From Roseovarius sp. MMSF_3350 (GTDB lineage: Bacteria; Pseudomonadota; Alphaproteobacteria; Rhodobacterales; Rhodobacteraceae), in NCBI RefSeq assembly GCF_030733425.1, contig NZ_JASHIZ010000001.1, positions 434,001 through 498,000 on the forward strand: 64,000 nt of DNA, written 5' to 3'. Both the position numbers and the translations under genes were made by a program. Each line of letters opens with the position of its first letter. Position 1 is the stretch's first letter. The notes beneath the pieces were generated by a model. The model was not told the DNA's origin. It made no database searches and was given only the letters and a program-made list of their open reading frames with translations. Of this stretch, positions 54,102-63,149 are shown one piece after another.

Positions 54102-54800
54102 ATGTCCGATCCCAATGCCGCCGGTCCCGGTGACAGCCCGGTCAACCCGATCCCGCCGCTGGTGCTGGCCATCGTCGCTGCCATGGCCGCCGCCGAGGCG
54201 GTGTTCCAATTGGGCGCCCGCGGCATGGTGGGCGGTCCCGAGGCGATCGGCTGGCGCATTTCGACGATCCAGCAGTTCGGGTTTTCCAACCGGGCGATGA
54301 CCTGGATGCTGGAGACCGGTCAATTAAGGATTGATTATCTTATCCGCTTCGTCACCTATCCGTTCGTTCATGCCAGCCTGATGCAGGCGGTTTTCGCCAT
54401 CGTCATGACCCTGGCCATCGGAAAATTCGTGGCCGAGCGCATGGCCGGGTGGGCGGTGGCACTATTATTTTTCGCCTCATGCATCTTCGGCGCGCTGGTC
54501 TTTGGCCTGATCTATCCTGACGGGCCGGGGTTAATAGGGGGTTTCCCCGGCGTCTATGGTCTGATCGGCGGCTTTACCTGCCTTGTCTGGCTGCAACTGG
54601 GCGCAATCGGCGAGAACCAGATGCGCGCTTTCGTGATGATCGGCGTTCTGCTGGGGTTGCAACTGTTTTTCGGTCTGCTTTACGGCAACTATTTCACCTG
54701 GGTGGCCGATATCGGCGGATTCGTTGGCGGGTTTCTTCTGTCCTTCGTGCTGGTGCCTGGCGGAATGACGCGGCTGCGGCAGAAGCTGCGGCGGCGTTAG
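54102..54800 (+). CDS. Rhomboid-family protein, probably inactive
   Basis: A 232-residue polytopic membrane protein with six or so helices. The rhomboid L1 loop is recognisable (RFVTYPFVHASLMQ, 82-95) and the core helix reads GGFPGVYGLIGG (146-157), where the GxSG catalytic Ser is replaced by Pro149. The second catalytic position, normally His in AHxGG, reads ADIGGFVGG with Asp203. Both catalytic residues are missing, so it is predicted to bind membrane substrates without cleaving them. Its stop codon overlaps the murJ stop on the other strand. Confidence 0.75.
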   Translation: MSDPNAAGPGDSPVNPIPPLVLAIVAAMAAAEAVFQLGARGMVGGPEAIGWRISTIQQFGFSNRAMTWMLETGQLRIDYLIRFVTYPFVHASLMQAVFAIVMTLAIGKFVAERMAGWAVALLFFASCIFGALVFGLIYPDGPGLIGGFPGVYGLIGGFTCLVWLQLGAIGENQMRAFVMIGVLLGLQLFFGLLYGNYFTWVADIGGFVGGFLLSFVLVPGGMTRLRQKLRRR

Positions 54801-56335
54801 CGGCGCACCGCGGCGCGGAATTCCGAGAAGCGGAAAGCTCCCAGTAGCTGGCCGAGACCGAAATAGCTGACGCTGCCGAGGCCGATCAGCACCAGGAGGG
54901 CCAGCCAGCGCCAACCGCTCAGGCCGAAGAATGGCGTCATCAGTACCTGCAGGCCCCACAGGATGACGCCCAGGAGGAAAGACGCCAGCAGGATACGCCA
55001 GACGCGGCGGCGGAAGCGGTCGTCGAAGCGGGCGACCTCGCCATAGCCGCGCGCGCCGCGCACCAGCAGCCAGAGCATGGCCCAGCCGGCCGCCGAGGCC
55101 GCGATGGCGGCCGCCCACCAGCCGACGACCTGCGCCAACCCCACGGCCAGCGCGGCGTTCACCACCATGGCCACGAGCGCGTAGTGGAACGGCTTTTTCG
55201 TGTCCGAACGGGCGAAAAACAGCGGTTGCAGCACCTTTTGCAGCACGAAGGCGGGCAGGCCGAGGCCGTAGATCATCACGGCGAGCGCGGTGGCGGCGGT
55301 GTCGTCGGCATCGAACTTGCCACGCTCGAACAGCACCGACACCAGCGGCAGGGGAATGACCATCAGCGCCACGGCGCAGGGCACCGTCAGGGCCAACGAG
55401 ATCTCGGCGGCGCGGGAATAGGCGTGACGGGCGCCCTCGTGATCCTCGGCCTTGAGGCGGCGCGAGAGGTCGGGGAGCAGGACGATGCCCACCGCGATGC
55501 CCACGACGCCCAGGGGCAACTGGTACAGGCGGTCGGCGGCGTAGAGCCAGCTGACCGCGCTTTCGGTATTGGAGGCCACGAGTTGCCCCACCACGAGGTT
55601 GATCTGCACCACCCCGCCGGCCAAGGCCGCGGGCACGGCGACGCGCACGAGGTTCGACATCTCGGGCGTCCAGCGGGGCCGGGTGGGGCGGATGCGCATC
55701 CCCGCCCGGTCTGCGGCCATCCAGACAAGCGCCAGCTGCGCCACGCCGGCGAAGGGGATCGTCCATATGAGCGCATCGGCCACGGGGCCGCCGGTGTAGT
55801 GCGCGATCAGCATGGCGCCGACCAGCAGCACGTTCAGGATCACTGGCGCGGCGGCGGCGGCGGCGAAGCGTCCGGCGGCGTTGAGAACCCCGGAAAACAA
55901 GGCCGCGAGCGAGATGAAGAAGATGTAGGGAAAGGTGATGCGCGCGTAATCGACGGTGATGTCGAAGCGCGGGTCGCCATAGTAGCCCTCGGCGGTGGCA
56001 TAGACCAGAACGGGCATGAAGATCATCGCCAGCGCGGTCAGTATGAGCAGCACGAGGCTGAGGCCGGAAAGCGCCAGGCGGGCAAAGCCGAACGGGTCCT
56101 CGTCGGCCTCGAGCCGCCTGGAAAACATCGGCACGAAGGCCGCGTTGAACGCGCCCTCGGCAAAGAAGCGGCGGAACAGGTTGGGCAGGCGGAACGCGGC
56201 GACATAGGCGTCCATCAGAACGCCGGGGCCGATGAGGTTGGCGATGATGACGTCGCGCACAAAGCCCAGGATCCGGCTGGCCAGGGTCCAGACGCCCACG
56301 GTCAGGACGCCGGAGAGAAGGCGGATGGGTTGCAT
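54797..56335 (-). CDS. murJ: Lipid II flippase MurJ
   Basis: A 512-residue MOP-superfamily inner-membrane protein with 14 predicted helices that moves lipid II to the periplasmic face. Hallmarks: the N-terminal SRILGFVRDVIIANLIG, LPNLFRRFFAEGAFNAAFVPMF, and VYATAEGYYGDP. The ATG at 56335 gives the family N-terminus MQPIRLLSGVLTVGVW. The gene converges on the rhomboid-like gene. Confidence 0.94.
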   Translation of the reverse strand: MQPIRLLSGVLTVGVWTLASRILGFVRDVIIANLIGPGVLMDAYVAAFRLPNLFRRFFAEGAFNAAFVPMFSRRLEADEDPFGFARLALSGLSLVLLILTALAMIFMPVLVYATAEGYYGDPRFDITVDYARITFPYIFFISLAALFSGVLNAAGRFAAAAAAPVILNVLLVGAMLIAHYTGGPVADALIWTIPFAGVAQLALVWMAADRAGMRIRPTRPRWTPEMSNLVRVAVPAALAGGVVQINLVVGQLVASNTESAVSWLYAADRLYQLPLGVVGIAVGIVLLPDLSRRLKAEDHEGARHAYSRAAEISLALTVPCAVALMVIPLPLVSVLFERGKFDADDTAATALAVMIYGLGLPAFVLQKVLQPLFFARSDTKKPFHYALVAMVVNAALAVGLAQVVGWWAAAIAASAAGWAMLWLLVRGARGYGEVARFDDRFRRRVWRILLASFLLGVILWGLQVLMTPFFGLSGWRWLALLVLIGLGSVSYFGLGQLLGAFRFSEFRAAVRR

Positions 56336-56469
56336 GTGCGGTGCCTGCGTTCGTCTTGTTTTACAAGAGCAGTAGCCGATTGCCGGGGACGGGGGAAGGG
56401 CCGCGTGAGGCGACCGGCACGGTGGGCGCGCGAATCGAAGGTGAATGGCGGACGGCCGCGCAAATCCGG

Positions 56470-56520
56470 CGTCGGTATTACGTCGGTATTTTGGTGGCAT
56501 GGCGTCGGTGCCATTTTCGC
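56470..56520 (+). repeat. GTCGGTAT-type intergenic repeat (copy 2)
   Basis: Direct repeats of CGTCGGTATT at 56480-56490 region are followed by GGTGGCATGGCGTCGGTGCC and ATTTTCGC, matching 27297-27346 read on its minus strand. The rest of the 56336-56643 gap shows no gene. Confidence 0.65.
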
Positions 56521-56643
56521 GGACCGGCCGGACCCGGTTCGTGACCGCACCGCGCGGTGGGTTCAGCGGGATTTGAGGTCTGGCGCCCCGCGAGGAGAGT
56601 GATAGCGTGCCGGGCAACCCCACCCCGACCGGAAGGTGCCGCC

Positions 56644-58722
56644 ATGACGACCTCGCCCTATGACATCCTGTTCGAGCCGGTGCGGATCGGGCCCAAGGTC
56701 ACGCGCAACCGGTTCTACCAGGTGCCGCATTGCACCGGCATGGGCTTTCGCTATCCGCAGGCCGAGGCGGCGCACCGGGCCGTGAAGGCCGAGGGTGGCT
56801 GGGGCGTGGTGTCGACACAGGAGGTGGAGATTCACCCCAGTTCCGACCTGACGCCCGCGAACGAGGGACGGCTGTGGGACGATGGCGACATCCCGGCGCT
56901 GCGGCTGATGGCCGAGGCCGTGCAGGCGCATGGCAGTCTGGCGGCGATCCAGCTGGCGCATAACGGGCATCATGCCAGCGGTCGTTATTCGCGCGAGCCG
57001 ATGCTGGCGCCTTCTGGCACGGTCAGCGACTGGGGCGATCCGTGGCAGGCGCGGGGCATGGACAAGGGGGATATCAAGGCGTTCCGGGGCTGGCATGTGG
57101 ACGCGGCGAGGCGGGCCAAGCAGGCGGGCTTCGACATCATCTATGTCTATGCCGGGCATGACATGACGCTGCTCATGCATTTCCTGCTGGCACGGCACAA
57201 CCACCGGACGGACGAATATGGCGGCAGTTTCGAGAACCGGCTGCGCCTGTTCCGCGAGGTTCTGGCCGATACGAAGGAGGCCGTGGGCGACAGCTGCGCC
57301 ATCGCGGTGCGGCTGGCGGTGGACGAGCTGATGGGCGCGGCGGGCCTGCGTCACGAGGTGGAGGGGCGCGACATCATCGAGGCCTTGGCCGAGGAGCCGG
57401 ACCTGTGGGACGTCAACATCTCTGACTGGTCGAATGACAGCCAGACGGCGCGGTTTGCCAAGGAAGGGTATCAGGAGCCTTACACCGCCTTCGTCAAATC
57501 GGTGACGACCAGGCCGGTGGTGGGGGTGGGGCGTTATACCTCGCCCGACGCGATGGTGCGGCTGGTGAAATCGGGGCATCTGGATTTTATTGGCGCGGCG
57601 CGGCCGTCGATTGCCGATCCGTTTATGCCGAAGAAGATCGAGGAAGGCCGGCTGGAAGAGATCCGCGAGTGCATCGGGTGCAACATCTGCGTCTCGGGGG
57701 ATCAGTTGCTGATGCCGATGCGCTGTACCCAGAACCCGACGGCGGGAGAGGAATGGCGGCGCGGCTGGCATCCGGAGGTGATAACGGGTGACAAGGTGGT
57801 GTCGGAGCGATTCCTGATCGTGGGCGGCGGGCCGGCTGGCATGGAGGCGGCGCGCGGGCTGGTCGCGGCGGGCCACGAGGTGGTGCTGGCCGAGTCGAGC
57901 GACGCCTGGGGCGGGCGCGTGGCCATAGAGAGCGCGCTGCCGGGGCTGGCGGAATGGGGCCGGGTGCGTGACTGGCGGCTGTGGCAGTTGCAGCAGAAGG
58001 ATGCGGCCGATCTCTACCTGCAAAGCCGGCTGAGTGCGTCGGATATTCTGGACTACGGCATCGGGCAGGTGGTGCTGGCCACCGGGGCCAGCTGGCGGCT
58101 GGACGGGGTGGGGCGCACGCATCGGTTGCCGGTCGCGGCATTCGGGGCCTTGCCGGTGCTGTCGCCCGAAAGTGCGATGCAGGGGGGGCTGGAGCAGGAT
58201 GATGGTACGGGGCCGGTCGTGATCTATGACGATGACGGGTATTACCTTGCCAGCGTGCTGGCAGAGCTGGCGGTGCAGACGGGGCGCGAGGTGGTCTTTG
58301 TGACGCCATCGCCCGTCGTTGCGCCGTGGACGGATAACACGCTGGAGCAAGAGCGTATCCAGGCGCGGCTGATCGAACTGGGGGTGACGATCATTCCGCT
58401 GCACAAGGTGGCGGAGGGAGACGGCAGTACGCTGGATTTGGCCTGCGTCTATTCGGATGCCCGGCGACAGGTGCCCTGCGCGACACTGGTGCCGGTGACG
58501 TCGCGGGTGCCCAATGATGGACTGTGGACCGGCCTGAAGGACCGCGAGGCCGAGTGGGCGTCAGCGGGGATCAAGGCGGTGACGCGGATCGGCGACTGTT
58601 TCTGCCCGGGCACCATCGCGGCGGCGGTGCATGCGGGTCACGCCTTTGCCCGGACGGTCACCGGGGCGCAGGTCGATCCACCGCGGCGGGGCGAGCGGGT
58701 GGATTTGTCACCGGAGCAGTGA
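56644..58722 (+). CDS. Trimethylamine dehydrogenase family FMN/4Fe-4S flavoprotein with altered pocket
   Basis: A 692-residue three-domain flavoprotein like trimethylamine dehydrogenase (TMADH): an OYE barrel with RNRFYQVPHC, in which Cys30 matches the residue that covalently holds FMN, then a 4Fe-4S site (CIGCNICVSG and a later Cys in MRCTQN), then an FAD/NAD-like domain (FLIVGGGPAGMEAARG). Tyr and His of YVYAGH match the TMADH active site. From memory of TMADH, the aromatic bowl residues Tyr60 and Trp355 correspond here to Glu60 and an Asp/Gly stretch, so trimethylamine is unlikely. Candidates are charged N-methyl amines such as N-methylproline-type substrates. It stands between murJ and glnD on the opposite strand. 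Confidence 0.78.
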   Translation: MTTSPYDILFEPVRIGPKVTRNRFYQVPHCTGMGFRYPQAEAAHRAVKAEGGWGVVSTQEVEIHPSSDLTPANEGRLWDDGDIPALRLMAEAVQAHGSLAAIQLAHNGHHASGRYSREPMLAPSGTVSDWGDPWQARGMDKGDIKAFRGWHVDAARRAKQAGFDIIYVYAGHDMTLLMHFLLARHNHRTDEYGGSFENRLRLFREVLADTKEAVGDSCAIAVRLAVDELMGAAGLRHEVEGRDIIEALAEEPDLWDVNISDWSNDSQTARFAKEGYQEPYTAFVKSVTTRPVVGVGRYTSPDAMVRLVKSGHLDFIGAARPSIADPFMPKKIEEGRLEEIRECIGCNICVSGDQLLMPMRCTQNPTAGEEWRRGWHPEVITGDKVVSERFLIVGGGPAGMEAARGLVAAGHEVVLAESSDAWGGRVAIESALPGLAEWGRVRDWRLWQLQQKDAADLYLQSRLSASDILDYGIGQVVLATGASWRLDGVGRTHRLPVAAFGALPVLSPESAMQGGLEQDDGTGPVVIYDDDGYYLASVLAELAVQTGREVVFVTPSPVVAPWTDNTLEQERIQARLIELGVTIIPLHKVAEGDGSTLDLACVYSDARRQVPCATLVPVTSRVPNDGLWTGLKDREAEWASAGIKAVTRIGDCFCPGTIAAAVHAGHAFARTVTGAQVDPPRRGERVDLSPEQ

Positions 58723-58734
58723 TGCGGGCGCGGA

Positions 58735-58802
58735 CCGGAATTTTGGAAAATTCCGGGTGTGAAAATGCGTATTTTCACAGCCATTTCCTGCGCAGGAAAT
58801 GG
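58735..58802. repeat. Three adjacent palindromes (tri-hairpin element, copy 2)
   Basis: CCGGAATTTT / AAAATTCCGG (58735-58756), TGTGAAAAT / ATTTTCACA with a 4-nt loop (58758-58779), and a perfect 22-bp palindrome with arm CCATTTCCTGC (58781-58802). The order and spacing match 5217-5284. It begins 13 bases after the TMADH-like gene. Confidence 0.85.
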
Positions 58803-59091
58803 TGCCCGCAGGACCCTGCGGTGAAGTTGTAGCGCAATGACCGCTTCGAGCCCTTTGCGGACAAATGTGATTTATATCCCCGAGCGCCATCGACGGGCCG
58901 CGGCGCGGCGATCCGACGGTAGTTGGGCAGCACTTTATCCAGCCAAATCCGAAACAGGATTGAGCGATGCACCGAACTTCACCCAATCGCCGGGCCGTGG
59001 GGGCGGCCCGTCGATGGCGCGGGGCCTGCGGCCTGTTTCCGCGCCGGGTCTGTAGATCAAACGTCTTTTATGTCCGCACAACCGCCATCGG
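58803..59091. other. Non-coding stretch between the tri-hairpin and glnD
   Basis: No convincing gene on either strand. Short ORFs on both strands start without a ribosome binding site and have no recognisable product. Fragments such as CGCTTCGAGCCCTTTGCGGAC look like degenerate intergenic repeat sequence. Confidence 0.5.
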
Positions 59092-61857
59092 TCAGCGTGT
59101 GGCCTGCTCCACCCCCTCCGAGATCGCCTGGCGCAGTTTGCGTTCGAGCGCCTTTTGCTTGGCGGGGGAATAGAATTTCAGGCCGAACATGTCCTTGACG
59201 TAGAACGTGTCGACCACCTGTTCGCCGTAGGTCGCGATGACGGCGGAGTTGATGTAGACGTTGCCGTTGGAAAGCGTGCGCGTCAGGTCGTAGAGCAGGC
59301 CGGGGCGGTCGCGGGTGTCGACCTCGATGATCGTATAGATCTCCGAGCCTTCGTTGTCGAAGGTGATATGGGTGGGCACGCGGAAGGCGCGTTCGCGTTT
59401 CTTGATCTTGTCGCGCGACTGCATGGCGTCGCGGGCCACCACCTCGCCCCGAAGCGTCTTGTGGATCATTTGCGTCAGGCGCGGCAGGCGGTCGGCCTCG
59501 TAAGGGCTGCCGTCGGCGTCCTGTATCCAGAAGGCGGCGGTGGCATAGCCGTCCTTGGTGGTATAGGTGCGCGCGTCCACCACGTTGGCGCCCACCAGCG
59601 CCAGCGCGCCGCACATGCGGCTGAAGATGCCGGGATGGTCGGCCAGCGCGAAGCAGACGCGGGTGGCGTCGCGGTCCTCGTCCGGGGTGAGCTGGATGCG
59701 GACCTCGTTTTCCGAGATGTCACGCAGGAGAAGCGCGAAATCCTCGTGCGCGGTGACGTGCAGGCCCTGCCAGTAGGGTGGGTAGTGGCGCTCCAGCTCG
59801 GTCTTGAGGTCCTTGGCGTCCCAGTCGGTGAGCGCCTCGCGCAGGTTGCGCTTGGCGTCGGTGCCGCGCTGTTCGCGGTTGAGCGCCTCGAGCCCGCCTT
59901 CCATGGCGCGGCGGGTCTGGCGGTAAAGCGCCCGGATGAGCGAGGCCTTCCAGTTGTTCCAAGTGTTGGGTCCGACGCCGCGGATGTCGCAGACGGTCAG
60001 GACGCACAGAAGATCGAGCCGTTCACGGGTCTGCACCGCCTTGGCGAAGTCGCGCACGGTGCGCGGGTCGGCAATGTCGCGTTTCTGGGCCATGTCGGAC
60101 ATCAGCAGGTGATAGCGCACCAGCCATTCCACCGTGTCGACCTCCTTGGGTTTCAGGCCCAGCCGAGGCGCGACGCGGCGGGCGATCCGGGCGCCGAGGA
60201 TCGAGTGATCCTCGTCCTGGCCCTTGCCGATGTCATGCAGCAGCATGGCGACGTAGAGCACCTTGCGGTTCACGCCGGCATCAAGGATCGAGGAGGCGAT
60301 GGGCAGGTCCTCGGTCAGTTCCTTGCGCTCGATCCTGGACAGCTGGCTGACGCACTGGATGGTGTGCTCGTCCACCGTGTAGCTGTGATACATGTTGAAC
60401 TGCATCATGGCGCGAATGGGCTCGAACTCGGGGAGGAAGGCGGAAAGCACGCCAAGCTCGTTCATCCGGCGCAGCGCGCGTTCCGGGTTGCCGTGCTTCA
60501 GCAGCAGGCCAAGGAAGAGCTTGCGGGCCTCGGGGCTTTCACGGAAGTCGTCGTTGATGAGCTCGAGATTGGCGGTGACCAGCCGCATGGCGTCGGGGTG
60601 GATCAGCAGCCCGGTGCGCAGGCCCTCCTCGAACACCCGCAGGATATTGAGCGGGTCGGACAGGAAAGCCTTTTCATTCACGATGGCCAGCCGGCCATGG
60701 ACCTCCTTGTAGCCGTCCTTGAGCTTGCGCTTGCGGGTGAAAAGGCGTTGCAGCAGTGGCTCTGACTTCACATGCGCAGCTTCCAGCTTGGTCAGGAAGA
60801 TGCGCGTGAGGTCGCCCACCGCGGTGGCGTGGCGGAAATACTCCTGCATGAATACCTCGACGGCGCGGCGCCCGGCGCGGTCCTTGTAGCCCATGCGCTC
60901 GGCCACCTCGACCTGGAGATCGAAGGTGAGCTGCTCGGTCGCGCGACCCGTGACGAGGTGCAGGTGACAGCGGGTGGCCCAGAGAAAGTTCTCGGCCTTG
61001 AGGAAGGTTTCGAACTCGTCCTCGAGAAACAGGCCGTGGCCGACGAGATCGGACACGTCGTCGACATGGTAGAGGTACTTTGAAATCCAGAACAGCGATT
61101 GCAGGTCGCGCAGGCCGCCCTTGCCCTCCTTGACGTTGGGCTCGACCATGTAGCGTTCGCCCTGTTTTTCGTGGCGGGCGTCGCGCTCTTCCAGCTTGGC
61201 CTCGACGAATTCGCGCTCCGTGCCCTTGAAGAGATCGTTGCGCAGGCGGTGGTCGAGGTCGCCCGCCAGCCTGTCGTCGCCGTAAAGCAGGCGCTTTTCC
61301 AGAAGTGCCGTGCGGATGGTGAAATCGTCGGTCCCGAGGCGGATGCATTCGCGGATCGTGCGGCTGGCGTGGCCGACCTTCAGCTTGAGGTCCCAAAGCA
61401 TGTAGAGCGTGCTTTCGATCACGCTCTCGGCCCAGGGGGTGATCTTGTAGGGCGTGAGAAACAGCAGGTCCACGTCAGAGAAGGGGGCCATCTCGCCCCG
61501 GCCGTAGCCGCCCACGGCAAAGACGGTCAGGCGCTCGGATTCGGTGGGGTTGGGCAGGGGGTGCAGGTGGCGGCCGGCCACCTGGAGCGCGGTCATCACG
61601 GCACAGTCGGTGAGCCAGGTATAGGCGCGGGTCGCCTCGCGCGCGGCGAACGGTGTATGCCGCAGTGCCTCGGCGATGGCGGCGCGGCCGGCCTTCATCG
61701 CGTCGGTCATGGCCGCAACCGCCTCGCGGCGCAGGGCGGCGGTGTCCGAGGGATCGGCCTCGCGCGCGGCGTCGATGCGGGCCTCGACGGTGTCGTGGTC
61801 GAAAATGACCTCGGCCGGGCAGATCAGCGCGTCCGGCGGCGTCAGCGTGTCCTTCAT
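59092..61857 (-). CDS. glnD: [Protein-PII] uridylyltransferase / uridylyl-removing enzyme
   Basis: A 921-residue nitrogen sensor that uridylylates PII when glutamine is low and removes UMP when it is high. Domains in order: nucleotidyltransferase with GGYGRGEMAPFSDVDLLFL (near 155), HD hydrolase with LLHDIGKGQDEDH, and two C-terminal ACT domains that sense glutamine (DHPGIFSRMCGAL and DRPGLLYDLTRTL). The length is typical. The gene for a penicillin-binding-protein activator lies 22 bp upstream on the same strand. Confidence 0.96.
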   Translation of the reverse strand: MKDTLTPPDALICPAEVIFDHDTVEARIDAAREADPSDTAALRREAVAAMTDAMKAGRAAIAEALRHTPFAAREATRAYTWLTDCAVMTALQVAGRHLHPLPNPTESERLTVFAVGGYGRGEMAPFSDVDLLFLTPYKITPWAESVIESTLYMLWDLKLKVGHASRTIRECIRLGTDDFTIRTALLEKRLLYGDDRLAGDLDHRLRNDLFKGTEREFVEAKLEERDARHEKQGERYMVEPNVKEGKGGLRDLQSLFWISKYLYHVDDVSDLVGHGLFLEDEFETFLKAENFLWATRCHLHLVTGRATEQLTFDLQVEVAERMGYKDRAGRRAVEVFMQEYFRHATAVGDLTRIFLTKLEAAHVKSEPLLQRLFTRKRKLKDGYKEVHGRLAIVNEKAFLSDPLNILRVFEEGLRTGLLIHPDAMRLVTANLELINDDFRESPEARKLFLGLLLKHGNPERALRRMNELGVLSAFLPEFEPIRAMMQFNMYHSYTVDEHTIQCVSQLSRIERKELTEDLPIASSILDAGVNRKVLYVAMLLHDIGKGQDEDHSILGARIARRVAPRLGLKPKEVDTVEWLVRYHLLMSDMAQKRDIADPRTVRDFAKAVQTRERLDLLCVLTVCDIRGVGPNTWNNWKASLIRALYRQTRRAMEGGLEALNREQRGTDAKRNLREALTDWDAKDLKTELERHYPPYWQGLHVTAHEDFALLLRDISENEVRIQLTPDEDRDATRVCFALADHPGIFSRMCGALALVGANVVDARTYTTKDGYATAAFWIQDADGSPYEADRLPRLTQMIHKTLRGEVVARDAMQSRDKIKKRERAFRVPTHITFDNEGSEIYTIIEVDTRDRPGLLYDLTRTLSNGNVYINSAVIATYGEQVVDTFYVKDMFGLKFYSPAKQKALERKLRQAISEGVEQATR

Positions 61858-61879
61858 GGCGTGTGCCGGCGGCGCGGGA

Positions 61880-63064
61880 TCAGAGCCCCGCGCGACCGAA
61901 ATTGGCAGGGGCGGGCGACAGCACCACGACCTGCTGGTTGCGGATGGTGGCCACGGCGAGGCCGCGCTGCGTCGTGCCGTTGGGCAGGAAGCGGAAGATG
62001 CCGTTGACGCCCTGGAACCCCGACGATTGCGTCAGGCTGGAGCGCGACAGGGCATCGGCCCGGCCCGAGCTGGTCAGCGCGCCGATGGCGGCGATGGCGT
62101 CATAGCTGAGGCCGGCAAGGTCATGCGGCGCGTTGCCGTTGGCCGCCCGGAAGCGCGAGGCGAACTGGTTGGCGCGCTGCGGGTCGGGGATGGCGAACCA
62201 GCCGCCCTGGACCCCCGGCAAGGTGCGGGTCTGGGCCGGCTCGTCCCAGCGGGCGAGGCCGATATACTGCATCTCAGCCGGCGACAGCCCCGCCTCGGGC
62301 AGCATCTGGGAAAACAGCGGCAGGGCGCCCGCGGCGTTGGCGGTAAGGAAGATCGCGTCGGCGCTGTTGGCCTGGGCGTTTTGCTTGATCGCGGGCACGG
62401 CGCCGACGACGCCGCCCTGCGAGAATTCATAGTTCACCACGCCGGCCGACGTGGCACCGTTGGCACGGATGGCCTGGGCGATGGCGTCGCGGCCCAGCTC
62501 TCCGGCGAGGTTGCGCGAATGCACGGTCATGATGCGGCGCTTGCCCTGGCTGACCGCATAGCCGGTGAGGCGGTTGGCGGTGTCCTGGAAGGTCTGGCCG
62601 AGGACCAGCAGGTTGCCGCCCGCGATGGTGGGATTGTTGGAGAAGGCCAGCACGTTGATGTTCTTGGGCGCCATGGCGACGGCGACCGCGTTGGCGGATT
62701 CGGCGTGCAGGGGGCCGACGATGATCTTGGCGCCGTCGGCGGCGGCATTGAGTGCGGCCTGCTGGGCCTTGCCCGCGTTGCCGGCGGTGCCATAGACGCG
62801 CAGGTCGATATTGACGCCAGACAGGTCCGCCACGGCCATGCGCGCGGCGTTTTCGAGGTCTCGGGCGAGTTGCTGTTCGTTCGGGTTGGCGGCGCCATGC
62901 GGCACCAGCAAGGCAACCGGGACGGCGGCGCCGGGGTCGATCCGCTGGCCGCTGTCGCCGCCGACCACGGGGATCCCGGCATCGCAGGCGGCGAGGACCA
63001 GGACGGTGGCCAGAAGGGCAAGTCGGTGGAACGGCTTGCGGACAGCATCGAAAACGGCAAACAT
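61880..63064 (-). CDS. Penicillin-binding-protein activator-like lipoprotein (LpoA/YraM type)
   Basis: A 394-residue exported lipoprotein with a signal peptide ending in LVLAACD (lipid Cys about 25). The periplasmic-binding-protein fold is shown by PVALLVPHGAANPNEQQLARDLENAARMA and IVGPLHAESANAVA. Such proteins activate penicillin-binding proteins or resemble ABC amino-acid receptors. AAGGAG precedes the ATG at 63064. It is probably co-transcribed with glnD and divergent from rsmI. Confidence 0.85.
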   Translation of the reverse strand: MFAVFDAVRKPFHRLALLATVLVLAACDAGIPVVGGDSGQRIDPGAAVPVALLVPHGAANPNEQQLARDLENAARMAVADLSGVNIDLRVYGTAGNAGKAQQAALNAAADGAKIIVGPLHAESANAVAVAMAPKNINVLAFSNNPTIAGGNLLVLGQTFQDTANRLTGYAVSQGKRRIMTVHSRNLAGELGRDAIAQAIRANGATSAGVVNYEFSQGGVVGAVPAIKQNAQANSADAIFLTANAAGALPLFSQMLPEAGLSPAEMQYIGLARWDEPAQTRTLPGVQGGWFAIPDPQRANQFASRFRAANGNAPHDLAGLSYDAIAAIGALTSSGRADALSRSSLTQSSGFQGVNGIFRFLPNGTTQRGLAVATIRNQQVVVLSPAPANFGRAGL

Positions 63065-63149
63065 CGGGTATGAACTCCTTCTTTCGCGCAGTCCGGCCGG
63101 ACGGCGCAGTTGGCCACGATAATAGACGTCCAGAGAGGCGGGTCCAGTG

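Noticed and set aside
58803..59091. Small plus- and minus-strand ORFs between the tri-hairpin and glnD
   Set aside because: No ribosome binding sites, composition unlike proteins, and no homologue recognised.
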